DNA of 64,000 nt from Edaphobacter sp. (GTDB lineage: Bacteria > Acidobacteriota > Terriglobia > Terriglobales > Acidobacteriaceae). The stretch covers positions 310,001 to 374,000 of the forward strand of contig NZ_JAPWKF010000001.1 of assembly GCF_028283685.1 (NCBI RefSeq). Direction: 5' to 3'. Numbering within the stretch: position 1 is the stretch's first letter; each line of letters begins with the position of its first letter. The position numbers were made by a program, and so were the translations under genes. The notes beneath the pieces are model-generated. The model searched no databases. It had not been told where the DNA came from and saw nothing but the letters and a program-made list of their open reading frames with translations. Shown piece after piece: positions 27,101 through 35,725 of this stretch.

Positions 27101-28369
27101 CGAGCCGTAGGCGACGGAGGCGATGGAGAGGCCGATCTCGACGACATGGCCCTTGCCGCCAACCTTGATGCTGTAGACGGCGATGGCGAAGAGAACCAGC
27201 GCCCAGATGACGGTGGAGGAACGCGAGATCATCATGCGCTCGCGCTCGTCGGCGTCAGGCCGCCAATGCATGTAGAAGTCGACCACGGTGGTGGAAGAGA
27301 GAGAGTTGAGCGCAGCCGAGAGGTTGGACATGGCGGCGGCGAGGATGGCGGCGACCAGAAGCCCGGCGATTCCGGTCGGCATCTCGGAGACGATGAAGGA
27401 GGGGAAGAGACGGTCCGGGGCGATGCCGCTTGCGGGCGCTGTTCCGTAGAAGACCCAGAGGCCCGCACCGATGAGCAGGAAGAGGGTGAACTGCACCAGG
27501 ATGACGACACCGGAGGAGAGGAGCGCAAGCCGGGATTCGGCGAGGTTCTTTCCGGCGAGGAGGCGCTGGACCATCAGCTGGTCGGTGCCGTGGGAGGCCA
27601 TGGTGAGGAAGCTTCCGCCGAGCAGACCGGCCCAGAAGGTGTAGGTCTGGGTGAGGTTGAAGGCGAAGTCGAACAGGTTGAGTTTGCCTGCGGCTGAGGC
27701 GGCAGCGTGGATGTGGCTCCAACCGCCGGGGACGTGAGTGCCCAGGGTGATGATGGCAACGATGGTGCCTGCGATGTAGAGGAACATCTGAACGACGTCG
27801 GTCCAGATGACCGCGGTCATGCCGCCTTCGAAGGTGTAGAGCAGGGTGAGCAGCGAGATGATGGCGATGGAGAGCACGTCGCCGGTGCCGATGGCGATGG
27901 CGACGACGATGGAGACGGCGAAGACGCGAACACCCTCGGCGGCGCAACGGGTGATGAGGAAGAGGCCTGCGGTGACTTTGTGGAGCGTATGGCCGAAGCG
28001 CTGGTCGATGAGCTGGTAGGCGGTGAGCATCTCGCCCTGAAAGTAGCGGGGGAGGAAGAGGGCGGCGACGAGGACACGGCCGACCATGTAGCCGAGGACG
28101 ATCTGGAGGAAGCCGAAGTCGCCGGTGAAGGCGACGCCTGGGACGCTGATGATGGTGAGGGTGCTGGTCTCGGCGGAGACGATGGAGAGAGCGATGGCCC
28201 ACCAGGGTGCGCTGCGGTCGGCGAGAAAGTAGCTCTTGAGCGATTTGCCGCCGCCTGCCTCCTTCTTGCCGCCAAAGCGCAGGCCGAAGAGAGTGATGCC
28301 GGCCAGATAGGCGACGATCAGGGCTAGGTCAAAGGCGTGCAGATGCGAAGCGGTCGCGGCAAAGGGCAT
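24155..28369 (-). CDS. Fusion of SSS-family symporter, beta-lactamase-fold (AmiE-like) domain and NamZ (DUF1343) exo-muramidase
   Basis: 1404 residues in one uninterrupted frame. Residues 1-502: sodium:solute symporter with about 13 helices and the family motifs 'GGMTAVIWTDVVQMFLYIAG' and 'SHGTDQLMVQRLLAGKN'. Residues 503-535: a Lys-rich loop and a hydrophobic segment resembling a signal peptide, probably an extra helix that sends the rest to the periplasm. Residues about 553-980: serine hydrolase of the class C beta-lactamase fold (PF00144) with SLTK (619-622), YSD (711-713) and HTG (934-936). Residues about 1010-1404: NamZ/DUF1343 with SPEHGLFG and 'VVDLQDAGVRFYTYE'. In B. subtilis, AmiE (same fold) and NamZ are separate enzymes of one MurNAc-recycling operon. 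The fusion suggests cleavage of peptide from muropeptides, release of MurNAc and uptake by one polypeptide. NagA and GH20 genes lie next in line. Confidence 0.9.
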   Translation of the reverse strand: MPFAATASHLHAFDLALIVAYLAGITLFGLRFGGKKEAGGGKSLKSYFLADRSAPWWAIALSIVSAETSTLTIISVPGVAFTGDFGFLQIVLGYMVGRVLVAALFLPRYFQGEMLTAYQLIDQRFGHTLHKVTAGLFLITRCAAEGVRVFAVSIVVAIAIGTGDVLSIAIISLLTLLYTFEGGMTAVIWTDVVQMFLYIAGTIVAIITLGTHVPGGWSHIHAAASAAGKLNLFDFAFNLTQTYTFWAGLLGGSFLTMASHGTDQLMVQRLLAGKNLAESRLALLSSGVVILVQFTLFLLIGAGLWVFYGTAPASGIAPDRLFPSFIVSEMPTGIAGLLVAAILAAAMSNLSAALNSLSSTTVVDFYMHWRPDADERERMMISRSSTVIWALVLFAIAVYSIKVGGKGHVVEIGLSIASVAYGSMLGVFLLGTLTRRATQGGAIIGLIAGFALNVALWLQTEPIHLSNLPLIGDMTIPRVAWTWYVLIGSILTFAVGYLASLLMPKSTKSTGAKIATAAIVISLFALSSRGQAEDSVFLSAASHQSRATAPAPDFSQITTLVDNAIAQHKLPGAVIVVGHDGKVLFHQAYGNRKIEGEPSPDGSTAAEPMTEDTVFDMASLTKCLATTTAMMQLYDEGKYQFDDPVAKYLPEFAANGKEHVTIRELLTHYSGLAPDVSLKDPWGLTAPDKAEGIKRAMESSLAGTPGTKFVYSDINFITLGALVEKLSGQPLDVYAQEHVFKPLGMMSTSFHPFDKTCGPVSRIGAAVYPGPVPRTAIHMVCPAHTWSPNVVIPETAPTAHDDESKDNPSANPDYDHLLRGTVHDPTTRRMGGVAGHAGVFSTAHDVSLFADALLEKLVHNKGPFPVKQSTLELMSRPEQPATAEDTATIYTADLKPTKGVALRGFGWDINTAFSRPRGSVFPTAGAGNVASFGHTGFTGTTLWMDPGSDTYVVLLSNAVHPHVGAGSVLALRADVATAAAKALHLYGTTPPVKVLTGIDVLEATHYTDLAEAEKRHGGHLRLGILTNQCGVDAHGHRTIDLLATEAPKAVPGVELKAIFSPEHGLFGTKDEMGISGEVDPATHITVTSLYGAKADSRHPTHDQLKDLDAVVVDLQDAGVRFYTYEAQTGYFIEAAAAEKKLGHNLEIIVLDRPNLIGGVAVQGPVSDPNRDSYVNYMQMPIRHGMTLGELARYINNERRISSPTSPNMQVPLGALVTVIKMQNWQRSMYYDDTGLPWINPSPNLRSVGAATLYPGVELLQHTNVSVGRGTPMPFENIAAPFFNASELAAALTARNIPGVTFSASTVTIEEDANHSPYHGQTIPAVHLTLTDRSVLDSPAMGVELMSAIRRLYPRQLNLDRGDSLLLSVNSMLAIKNGDDPRTIVKSWQQDLDAFKARRANYLLY

Positions 28370-28459
28370 GGTAGCGAGTGTATAGCGTGGAAGGGGCGTC
28401 CTGTAACGGTGGAAGCCATTTACTACCAGTATGCTCGCGGTGTTTGTTGAGGATGCGCC

Positions 28460-29614
28460 TTAGAGAACGGCAACTCCGTGCAGCAGGGTCTTCTGGAGCT
28501 TGCCGGAGGCGTCGAAGACGTTGAAGTTGGCCGGAAGTCCGGGAGCGACTGCGGCAGTGGTGGCTTCGAGTCCGAGCATGGCGGCGGGGTTGCGGGAGGC
28601 GAGTCGCGAGGCGATCTCCAGCGGTGCGCCGGTAAACTGCTGCAGGTTTTCGACGGCTCGGCCGAGGGTGAGGACGCTTCCGGCGAGGGTCTCCTTGCCG
28701 TTGGCGAGGTCTTCGGTGGCGAGGGCGCGGCCGTTGGTGACCGTCACGGGGAAGGTGCCGAGGGTGTAGTTGCCTTCGGGCATGCCGGCGGCGGCCATGC
28801 TGTCGGTGACGAGGAGAGCGCGATGAACGCCCTTGGCCTTGAGCCAGAGGCGGACGAGCTCGGGCGCGACGTGGATGCCGTCGCAGATGAGCTCGGCGAA
28901 GAGGTTGTCGTCGTCGAGGACCTCGCCGAGGACGCCGGGCTCGCGGTGATCGAGGGGACGCATGGCGTTGTAGGTGTGGGTGGCGGAGCGAGCTCCGGCC
29001 TCGATGCCTGCGCGTGCCTCGGAGGCAACGGCGTTGGTGTGGCCGATGCTGACGCGGACGCCCCGCGCGGTGCAGTGGCGGATGAGGTCGAGGGCGCCGG
29101 GGATCTCGGGTGCGATAGTGATCAGCTTGATGTGTCCGCGGGCGGCCTGCTGGAAGCGGTCAAAGAGAGCGATGTCGGGCGGAAGAATATCGGCAGGCGG
29201 ATGGACGCCGCGCTTGGCGTGCGAGATGAAGGGGCCTTCGAGATGGATACCGATGGGCCGGGCCGTGTGAAGGTCTTGAGGGGCTTCGATGGCGTTGGCG
29301 ATGCCTTCAAGCGAGCGGAGGGTCGTGTCGATCGGCGCGGTGACGGTGGTGGGCAGGTAGTGGCCAACACCGTGGACTGCGTGATGATGACTGACGGCAG
29401 CGATCGCCTGCGGCGTGCCCTCCATGACGTCGTGGTTGGCACCGCCGTGAGTGTGCACGTCGAGGAAGGTCGCGGTCAGGATGGCCTGCTCACCTGCGGG
29501 GGCGGCGTTCGGCTCGATGGCGGCGATGAGGCCCTCGTTGTCGATGGTGATGACGGGCGACTCGATGACTTCGGTGGCGGTGATGAGACGACGTGCAGGG
29601 AGGGTCTGGTACAT
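28460..29614 (-). CDS. nagA: N-acetylglucosamine-6-phosphate deacetylase
   Basis: 384 residues. Converts GlcNAc-6-P to GlcN-6-P in the cytoplasm. Amidohydrolase-fold markers: DVHTHGG (metal site), HLEGPFIS, 'VSIGHTNA', 'ATHTYNAM' and the catalytic Asp in LLVTDSMAAAG. ATG 29614. It is 90 bases upstream of the transporter-amidase-muramidase fusion on the same strand, fitting a common amino-sugar pathway. No nagB or murQ is in the window. Confidence 0.95.
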   Translation of the reverse strand: MYQTLPARRLITATEVIESPVITIDNEGLIAAIEPNAAPAGEQAILTATFLDVHTHGGANHDVMEGTPQAIAAVSHHHAVHGVGHYLPTTVTAPIDTTLRSLEGIANAIEAPQDLHTARPIGIHLEGPFISHAKRGVHPPADILPPDIALFDRFQQAARGHIKLITIAPEIPGALDLIRHCTARGVRVSIGHTNAVASEARAGIEAGARSATHTYNAMRPLDHREPGVLGEVLDDDNLFAELICDGIHVAPELVRLWLKAKGVHRALLVTDSMAAAGMPEGNYTLGTFPVTVTNGRALATEDLANGKETLAGSVLTLGRAVENLQQFTGAPLEIASRLASRNPAAMLGLEATTAAVAPGLPANFNVFDASGKLQKTLLHGVAVL

Positions 29615-29739
29615 GATTGCGTTCTCTTGTCTCTTCTGTCCGATTTGGACTGCGCTTGAACTGGATGCGCGCGATTTCAGCGAATGCCTGTGTCTAGACT
29701 ACTCTCCGCGCCGCGGGGATTGGCAGCGCGGAGAGTGGC

Positions 29740-31863
29740 TCAGTGGGCGGGAACGAAGGGAGCCGGAATTCCAAGATCGGAAGCCGGGGAGACGGTCTGC
29801 GCGTTGGTCCACTGGCGCTGGGCGATGCGCATGCGGTCGATGCGGCTGAGCCAGAGCTGGATGGTGAAGTCGTAGCGCTCGAGGTTGTTGCGGAGGAAGT
29901 AGGGGCGGTTGCTCCTGAGCCATGCCTGCTCATAGAGATCGCGCAGCAGGGAGTAGTTGTTGCGAAGGTCCTGCAGGCGGCCGTTGACTCCGTTGATGGA
30001 GTTCAGTTGGCGGGAGACCTCGATCCGGTCGTCCTTGTTCTTCGAGGACTGCAGGGCAAAGGCCTGGGCATAGCTGGCGGCGATCTCGTCGGCGATCTGG
30101 AACTTGAGGCCGATGAGATCCATGCGGCGGGCGCCAAGATCGAGCACATCGAGTGCGTCCTGCTCGCGCAGGCTGGGATTGGCGTTGCGAGCCTCGGCGA
30201 CAAGGACGAGGGCGCGCTCGGCGTGGCGGCGCAGCTCGGGCAGTATGGGGCGGATCATGCCGGCGATACGCTGTCCGTCTGCGTTCCAGGGGTCCTGCCA
30301 GAAGAGGAGGTCCTGGGCGTCGACCTGGTAGGGCGAGTCCTTCAGCAGCTGATGGGCGGCCATGATCTCGCGCTGCGCGTCGTCGATTTTGCCGGTGGTG
30401 TCGCCGTGGAAGACCTGACCGAAGCTGGACTCGAAGGTGGGAACGGAGGCCTCACCCTGGTGCCATGCGGCTTCAGCGCCGAAGAGGATGCCATACCAGT
30501 CGGCGTTGACGAGCGCTTCGCCATCATCGTTCCAGATGGTGTTGAGCTGGCCGGTGGCGCCGAGCTTCTGACCGTCGAGGGTGAACTGCTGGATGTTGGA
30601 GAAGGCGTTGTTCCAGTTGGGATAGACGCGCGACCAGTTGTTGATGCCGGGAGCGACCCAGGTCTCATAGCCAGCATCGGTGAAGGGCTTGATGTAGCGG
30701 GTGAAGCCTTTGGGCTGCGGGTTGTACTCCCACGGCACGGCGATGGTGGCCTTCTTGAAGGAATCAGGAACCTGTTTGAGGAGGTCGGGCTCCTTGTAGG
30801 CGATGTCGCCCCAGAAGAGGAGCTTGCGGTTGAGCGGCTTGAGGTCGTCGACGATCTTGACGAGGTAGTCGATGTAGACCTTGCCCAGCCCCTTGGCGTC
30901 GACGTCGGCCTTGGTCTGTCCCTTGCCGAGTTCAACGGTCTCGTCGGCACCGAGGTGCAGGAAGGGTCCGGGATAGACCGCGGCCAGTTCGGCGAACATG
31001 TCGTGCGTGAGCTTCTGGCCATCAGCCTGAGCCGGAGCGAGGACGTGGCCGTGCGGCGTCTCGGCGATGGGCGAGTACTGCTCCCAGTTGAGCAGGTAGT
31101 GGAGATGGCCGAAGGCCTCCTGCTCGGGGATGACGGTGATGTGATATTTCGCCGCGTAAGCGACCAGCTCGCGGGCCTGCGCCTGGCTAAGGCTGCCGCC
31201 GGGAGGCGCCATCAGCGGATGGCCGCTGTACTGCATGGTGTGTTCGAAGTAGGGCGAGTAGATGTTGATCTTGTAGGCGGCGAAGATGCGGATCTGCTTC
31301 TTCTGAAACTCAAAGGTGGGGAAGGGGCCGCGGGAGAGATCGTCGGAGAGGCCGCGATAGCGCATCGCCGGCCAGTCGCGGATGGTAGCCGTGGTGAGGA
31401 CGGCGGAGGTTCCGTTGCCGACGATCATCTGCTTGACGGTTTGCAGGGCGTAGAAGATGCCGCTGTCACTGGCTGCCGTCAGCGCGAGTCCCTTGCCGTC
31501 GGGGATGATGGCGTAGCCTTCGGCCTTCATCTCGGCAGGGAAGTCGGTGGTGGCCTTCCCGGAGGAGGCTTCGGTCAGGATGGAGCGTGAGTTCGCCGAG
31601 CCGTAGTGCGCCACGAGGATGTTGACGGGAGAGGCTGGGTTGATGGCGATGCCGCGGGTGGCGAGCGCTTCCTTGAAGTCGTCGATGGCGAAGCTGTCTT
31701 CCGCGGAGCAGGGAGAGGCGCAGAGGAGCTGGATGCCCTGCGTCAGGGGCTGGACGGCACCGGCGCGAACCTCCCGGGGAACCGGGATGAGTTTGAGGGA
31801 CTGCGAATAGACAGTGGCAGGCAGGGCCGCAAGCAGCAGGGAGACGACGCGAAAGCAACGCAT
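29740..31863 (-). CDS. GH20 beta-N-acetylhexosaminidase (secreted)
   Basis: 707 residues. Signal peptide 'CFRVVSLLLAALPATVYSQ'. A GH20 N-terminal alpha/beta domain is followed by the TIM barrel with the catalytic Asp-Glu pair in HLGADETVELG (Asp307-Glu308). The C-terminal 200 residues are helical. It should release terminal GlcNAc from chitin, glycans or peptidoglycan fragments in the periplasm, feeding NagA encoded 125 bases downstream. ATG 31863. Confidence 0.9.
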   Translation of the reverse strand: MRCFRVVSLLLAALPATVYSQSLKLIPVPREVRAGAVQPLTQGIQLLCASPCSAEDSFAIDDFKEALATRGIAINPASPVNILVAHYGSANSRSILTEASSGKATTDFPAEMKAEGYAIIPDGKGLALTAASDSGIFYALQTVKQMIVGNGTSAVLTTATIRDWPAMRYRGLSDDLSRGPFPTFEFQKKQIRIFAAYKINIYSPYFEHTMQYSGHPLMAPPGGSLSQAQARELVAYAAKYHITVIPEQEAFGHLHYLLNWEQYSPIAETPHGHVLAPAQADGQKLTHDMFAELAAVYPGPFLHLGADETVELGKGQTKADVDAKGLGKVYIDYLVKIVDDLKPLNRKLLFWGDIAYKEPDLLKQVPDSFKKATIAVPWEYNPQPKGFTRYIKPFTDAGYETWVAPGINNWSRVYPNWNNAFSNIQQFTLDGQKLGATGQLNTIWNDDGEALVNADWYGILFGAEAAWHQGEASVPTFESSFGQVFHGDTTGKIDDAQREIMAAHQLLKDSPYQVDAQDLLFWQDPWNADGQRIAGMIRPILPELRRHAERALVLVAEARNANPSLREQDALDVLDLGARRMDLIGLKFQIADEIAASYAQAFALQSSKNKDDRIEVSRQLNSINGVNGRLQDLRNNYSLLRDLYEQAWLRSNRPYFLRNNLERYDFTIQLWLSRIDRMRIAQRQWTNAQTVSPASDLGIPAPFVPAH

Positions 31864-31932
31864 AGTCCTTACGGTAAACCAAGGGGTTGGGATCGGGCGA
31901 CGGGTGAGGTGCCGGGCGACCTGCCCGGCAAG

Positions 31933-31942
31933 TGGTCGACCA
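31933..31942. promoter_or_regulatory. Operator candidate TGGT-CG-ACCA upstream of uxaC
   Basis: A perfect 10-base palindrome flanked on the right by AATTTT, 132 bases before the uxaC start and 70 bases before the divergent GH20 start. TGGT-N2-ACCA cores are typical of FadR-subfamily GntR regulators such as UxuR/ExuR. A related site lies upstream of uxaE. Confidence 0.45.
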
Positions 31943-32074
31943 ATTTTGCATTTCTTTGTTAGGCTTCTTTGGTCACGTTTTGTTCGGAGTCGAAACCTAT
32001 TCGCGTTCGACGCTCGGCAAGACCCAGTTTTTTGTGTTGTTCGACATGGTTTGGTCTACACATCGAGGTGTTGC

Positions 32075-33472
32075 ATGCTTGATCCTATGCGGTTGTTTCC
32101 CTCTGAACCGACGGCGCGCGCGATCGCGGAGAAGCTCTACGATACGGTGCGCGACCTACCCCTCATCTCTCCCCACGGTCACACCGATCCGGCGTGGTTC
32201 GCGAAGGATGAGGCGTTTCCCAACCCGGCGGCGCTGTTCATCCAGCCGGACCATTACATCTTCCGCATGTTGTATTCACAGGGCATCACGCTGGAGTCGC
32301 TGGGGATTCCGCAGAACAATGGGAAGCAGCAGGCCGATCCGCGCGAGGTGTGGCGGATCTTCGCGAAGCACTACTACCTGTTCCGGGGAACGCCGACGCG
32401 CCTGTGGTTCGACTACGCGATGCAGGAGAACTTCGGTCTGAAGGATCGCCTGACGCCCGAGAACGCGGATGAATACTACGAGATCCTCTCAAAGAAGCTG
32501 GAGACGCCGGAGTTCCGGCCAAGGGCGCTGTTTGAGAAGTTCAACATCGAGGTGCTCTCGACGACGGACTCGCCGCTGGATTCGCTGGAGCATCACATTG
32601 CGATCCGCGAGTCGGGATGGAAGGGGCGGGTGCTGCCGACGTTCCGTCCGGACTCCGTGATCGATGCCGAGTTCAAGGGGTTTATCCAGAACATCGAAAA
32701 TCTGGGAGCGATGACGCATGAGAGCATCGTGAGCTACAAGGGCTACCTGAATGCTCTACGCAAGCGGCGCGACTACTTTATCTCGCTGGGTGCGACGGCG
32801 ACCGATCACGGCCACCTGACGGCGATGACGGCGGACCTTGATCCGGGTGCGGCAGAGGCTCTGTACCAGAGGATTCTGTCCGGCAAGTCGAATCCCGAAG
32901 AGCAGCAGCTGTTCCAGGCGCAGATGCTGACGGAGATGGCGGGCATGTCGAACGATGACGGCCTGACGATGCAGATTCATCCGGGGAGCATCCGCAACCA
33001 CAACAAGCAGGTGTACGAGAAGTTCGGGCGCGACAAGGGCGCGGATATCCCGTCGCCGACGGAGTATGTGCGTTCGCTGCGGCCACTGCTTTCGAAGTAT
33101 GGCAACTCGACGAAGTTCAATCTGATCCTGTTCACGCTGGATGAGTCGACGTTCTCGCGCGAGCTGGCTCCTCTGGCGGGGCACTATCCGGTGCTGCGGC
33201 TGGGGCCGCCGTGGTGGTTCCACGATTCGCCGGAGGGCATGATGCGCTTCCGTGAGACGGCGACGGAGACGGCGGGCTTCTACAACACGGTCGGCTTCAA
33301 CGACGATACGCGGGCGTTCCTGTCGATTCCGTCGCGGCATGACGTGGCGCGGCGTGTCGACTGCGCTTTCCTGGGAAGGATGGTCGCCGAACACCGGCTG
33401 GATGAGGACGAGGCCTTCGAGGTGGTGCAGGACCTGACGGTGAACCTGGTGAAGAAGGCTTACAAGCTATAG
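32075..33472 (+). CDS. uxaC: Glucuronate (uronate) isomerase
   Basis: 465 residues, usual size. Isomerises D-glucuronate to D-fructuronate and D-galacturonate to D-tagaturonate. Motifs: 'LPLISPHGHTDPAWFA' (metal His pair), 'STTDSPLDSLEHH', 'FRPDSVID', and the C-terminal 'VGFNDDTRAFLSIPSRHDVA'. ATG 32075 has GAGG 6 bases upstream; the longer ORF from 31814 covers the promoter. First gene of the uronate block. Confidence 0.96.
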   Translation: MLDPMRLFPSEPTARAIAEKLYDTVRDLPLISPHGHTDPAWFAKDEAFPNPAALFIQPDHYIFRMLYSQGITLESLGIPQNNGKQQADPREVWRIFAKHYYLFRGTPTRLWFDYAMQENFGLKDRLTPENADEYYEILSKKLETPEFRPRALFEKFNIEVLSTTDSPLDSLEHHIAIRESGWKGRVLPTFRPDSVIDAEFKGFIQNIENLGAMTHESIVSYKGYLNALRKRRDYFISLGATATDHGHLTAMTADLDPGAAEALYQRILSGKSNPEEQQLFQAQMLTEMAGMSNDDGLTMQIHPGSIRNHNKQVYEKFGRDKGADIPSPTEYVRSLRPLLSKYGNSTKFNLILFTLDESTFSRELAPLAGHYPVLRLGPPWWFHDSPEGMMRFRETATETAGFYNTVGFNDDTRAFLSIPSRHDVARRVDCAFLGRMVAEHRLDEDEAFEVVQDLTVNLVKKAYKL

Positions 33473-33492
33473 CGCATGTCACGAAAAGCAAG

Positions 33493-33516
33493 AGGGCGTG
33501 GCTCTGGCCACGCCCT
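33493..33516 (+). terminator. Intrinsic terminator after uxaC
   Basis: Stem AGGGCGTGGC / GCCACGCCCT with a 4-base loop followed by TCTTCTT, 20 bases past the uxaC stop. It lies between the convergent uxaC and dienelactone-hydrolase genes. Confidence 0.7.
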
Positions 33517-33538
33517 TCTTCTTGCGATGAAGGCGGAT

Positions 33539-34285
33539 TCAGACGAGCTCTTCTTTGAAGAGGGCGATGAGCTTCTGATAGGCACGCTCGGCCTGGGGCT
33601 GGTTGTAGGAGGGATTATCGGGCACGGTCCAGCCGTGACGGGCTCCTTCGTAGATCTCGCTCTCGAAGTGTCCGCCCCAGTCTTTGAGCGCCTTGACCAG
33701 CTCGGTGATGGCGTCGGCGTTCATACTCTTGTCCTCAAAGGCGTGGCCGAAGTAGAGGCGGGCCTTGATCTTGTGCAGGCCGAGGTGCGGGCTGGCCGGG
33801 TTGTCGGCTTTATAGAGTCCACCGCCGTGGAAGGAGGCTGCGGCACTGATCTTGTCGGGGCGTGCGGCTGCGGCGTGGAAGGCGATCATGCCGCCCATGC
33901 AGAGTCCGACGATGCCTATGCCTACGGGGGCAGTAGTGGACTGCGAGGTGAGGAAGTCGACGTAGGTGCCGGTGTCGGCGGCGATGGCTTGTGGCGTGAG
34001 GGGAGCAGCGAGCTCGCCGATACGCTGCATGACCTGTTCCTGGGTGGCGTCCTCGCGCTTGAAGGGGAAGACCGGCGGGGGACTGGTGCGGTAGAAGGGA
34101 TTGGGCAGGAGCACGGTGTAGCCTTCGGCGGCGACGCGCGAGGCCATCTGGTCCATCGTGTCGCGAAGGCTCCAGACATCGGGGATGAAGAGAACGCCGG
34201 GGAGCGGCTTGCCATCGTCGGAGGTGTAGAGGACGGCATCGGTGATGCCGTCGGGCATCGCGAGCTTGAGTTCCTGTTGATTCAT
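33539..34285 (-). CDS. Dienelactone hydrolase family protein (cytoplasmic)
   Basis: 248 residues, no signal peptide. Alpha/beta hydrolase with the Cys nucleophile typical of dienelactone hydrolases in GLCMGG, Asp in 'GHAFEDKSMNADA' and His in GARHGWTVPD. Substrate unknown; a lactonase role on uronate/aldonate lactones is possible from its neighbours but not shown. Divergent from the LarA-like gene. Confidence 0.87.
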   Translation of the reverse strand: MNQQELKLAMPDGITDAVLYTSDDGKPLPGVLFIPDVWSLRDTMDQMASRVAAEGYTVLLPNPFYRTSPPPVFPFKREDATQEQVMQRIGELAAPLTPQAIAADTGTYVDFLTSQSTTAPVGIGIVGLCMGGMIAFHAAAARPDKISAAASFHGGGLYKADNPASPHLGLHKIKARLYFGHAFEDKSMNADAITELVKALKDWGGHFESEIYEGARHGWTVPDNPSYNQPQAERAYQKLIALFKEELV

Positions 34286-34344
34286 GCTGATTTCTCCTGA
34301 ATCTCAGCTTAGGCATTTTGCATGACAGCGTAAAATGGCGTGAC

Positions 34345-35619
34345 ATGAGCCTCTACTTTGCTGCTGGAAGTCCGACCACCGAGATGTCGGCCGAAGAACT
34401 TCGCGCCAATCTCTTCTCCGCGCTGGATGCGCTGGGCCAGAAGAACAAAGTCCTCGCGGTGCCGCCGGACTTTACGCGGTTTCACTCGAAGGCGGGAGTG
34501 ATTACCGAGCTTGCGTGGCAGTACTACGGCGATCAGATGACGGATGTGCTTCCGGCCCTGGGTACGCATAAGGGCATGACGGACGCGGAGATCGCAACGA
34601 TGTTCGGCGAGACGCCGCGGGAGATCTTTCGGGTTCACGACTGGCGCAACGATGTGGTGACGCTGGGCGAGGTTCCGGGGGAGTTTCTCTACGAGGTGTC
34701 GGAGGGCAAGGTCGATTACGGCTGGCCCGCTCAGGTGAACAAGCTGCTGCGTGACGGTGGCCATGACCTGATCCTGTCGATCGGACAGGTGGTGCCGCAC
34801 GAGGTCGTCGGCATGGCGAACTACAACAAGAACATCTTTGTGGGCACGGGCGGCTCGATCGGCATTCATCGCTCGCACTTCCTGGGCGCGGTGTATGGCA
34901 TGGAACGCATGATGGGACGCGCGGATACGCCGGTTCGCAAGGTGCTGAACTATGCCAGCGACCACTTCGCCAAGGAGCTGCCGATCATCTACGTGCAGAC
35001 GGTGGTGGGCAAGAACGCAGAAGGGAAGCTGGTGTTGCGCGGGCTCTACATCGGCGATGACGTGGAGTGCTTCGAGCTGGCGGCGGCGCTGGCGCTGAAG
35101 GTCAACTTCCAGATGCTGGACCGCGAGATCCACAAAGCAGTGGTGTTTCTCGACCCGCATGAGTTCCGCTCGACCTGGCTGGGAAACAAGAGCGTGTATC
35201 GCACGCGCATGGCACTCGCAGACGATGCCGAGCTGATTGTTCTGGCACCTGCGGTGCATGAGTTCGGCGAGGACTCCGCCATCGATGTGCTGATCCGCAA
35301 GTATGGGTATTGCGGCACACCGAAGACACTGGAGTATGTGAAGGAAGATCCGGCGCTGGCGGGAAACCTGAGTGCTGCCGCCCACCTGATTCACGGCTCA
35401 AGCGAGGGGCGATTCACAATCCGCTACTGCCCGGGGCATCTGACGCGCGAGGAGATCGAGGGCGTTCACTTCGAGTACGGCGACCTGGCCGAGTACACGG
35501 CAAAGTACAACCCTGAGACGCTGAAGGACGGCTGGAACACGGTCGACGGCGAGGAGATCTTCTACATCTCGAATCCCGGGCTGGGCCTTTGGGCGTACAG
35601 CGGCAGGTTCAAGGATTAG
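34345..35619 (+). CDS. LarA-family (nickel-pincer) racemase/epimerase
   Basis: 424 residues from ATG 34345. It aligns with lactate racemase LarA (DUF2088 domain): GTHKGMTD supplies His75, VPHEVVG His152, NYNK Lys162 and GIHRSHF His178. The His152-Lys162-His178 spacing (10 and 16 residues) equals that of His174, Lys184 and His200 in LarA, where Lys carries the nickel-pincer nucleotide. Because it sits among uxaC, uxaE and gluconokinase genes, an aldonate or uronate 2-epimerase activity is more likely than lactate racemisation; LarA relatives acting on gluconate have been reported. No larB/larC/larE cofactor genes are in the window. Confidence 0.85.
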   Translation: MSLYFAAGSPTTEMSAEELRANLFSALDALGQKNKVLAVPPDFTRFHSKAGVITELAWQYYGDQMTDVLPALGTHKGMTDAEIATMFGETPREIFRVHDWRNDVVTLGEVPGEFLYEVSEGKVDYGWPAQVNKLLRDGGHDLILSIGQVVPHEVVGMANYNKNIFVGTGGSIGIHRSHFLGAVYGMERMMGRADTPVRKVLNYASDHFAKELPIIYVQTVVGKNAEGKLVLRGLYIGDDVECFELAAALALKVNFQMLDREIHKAVVFLDPHEFRSTWLGNKSVYRTRMALADDAELIVLAPAVHEFGEDSAIDVLIRKYGYCGTPKTLEYVKEDPALAGNLSAAAHLIHGSSEGRFTIRYCPGHLTREEIEGVHFEYGDLAEYTAKYNPETLKDGWNTVDGEEIFYISNPGLGLWAYSGRFKD

Positions 35620-35643
35620 CCTCTGAACCGGTAACGAGTAAGG

Positions 35644-35676
35644 AACATCCACGGTATCGACTCTGCCGTGGATGTT
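35644..35676 (+). terminator. Intrinsic terminator between the LarA-like gene and uxaE
   Basis: 11-base perfect stem AACATCCACGG / CCGTGGATGTT, 11-base loop, followed by TTGTTATTT. It ends the LarA-like transcript, so uxaE should have its own promoter (operator candidate at 35726). Confidence 0.8.
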
Positions 35677-35725
35677 TTGTTATTTGCGCGAACTTAAAGC
35701 GTTGGGTATGCTGTTGAGTGCGAAT

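Noticed and set aside
25484..27697. A 737-codon plus-strand reading frame opposite the symporter-hydrolase fusion
   Set aside because: Low-complexity Gly/Asp/Glu-rich translation with no domain, mirroring the codon bias of the minus-strand gene; an antisense shadow. The same holds for the long plus-strand frames at 20728-21861, 28478-29659 and 29743-31590.
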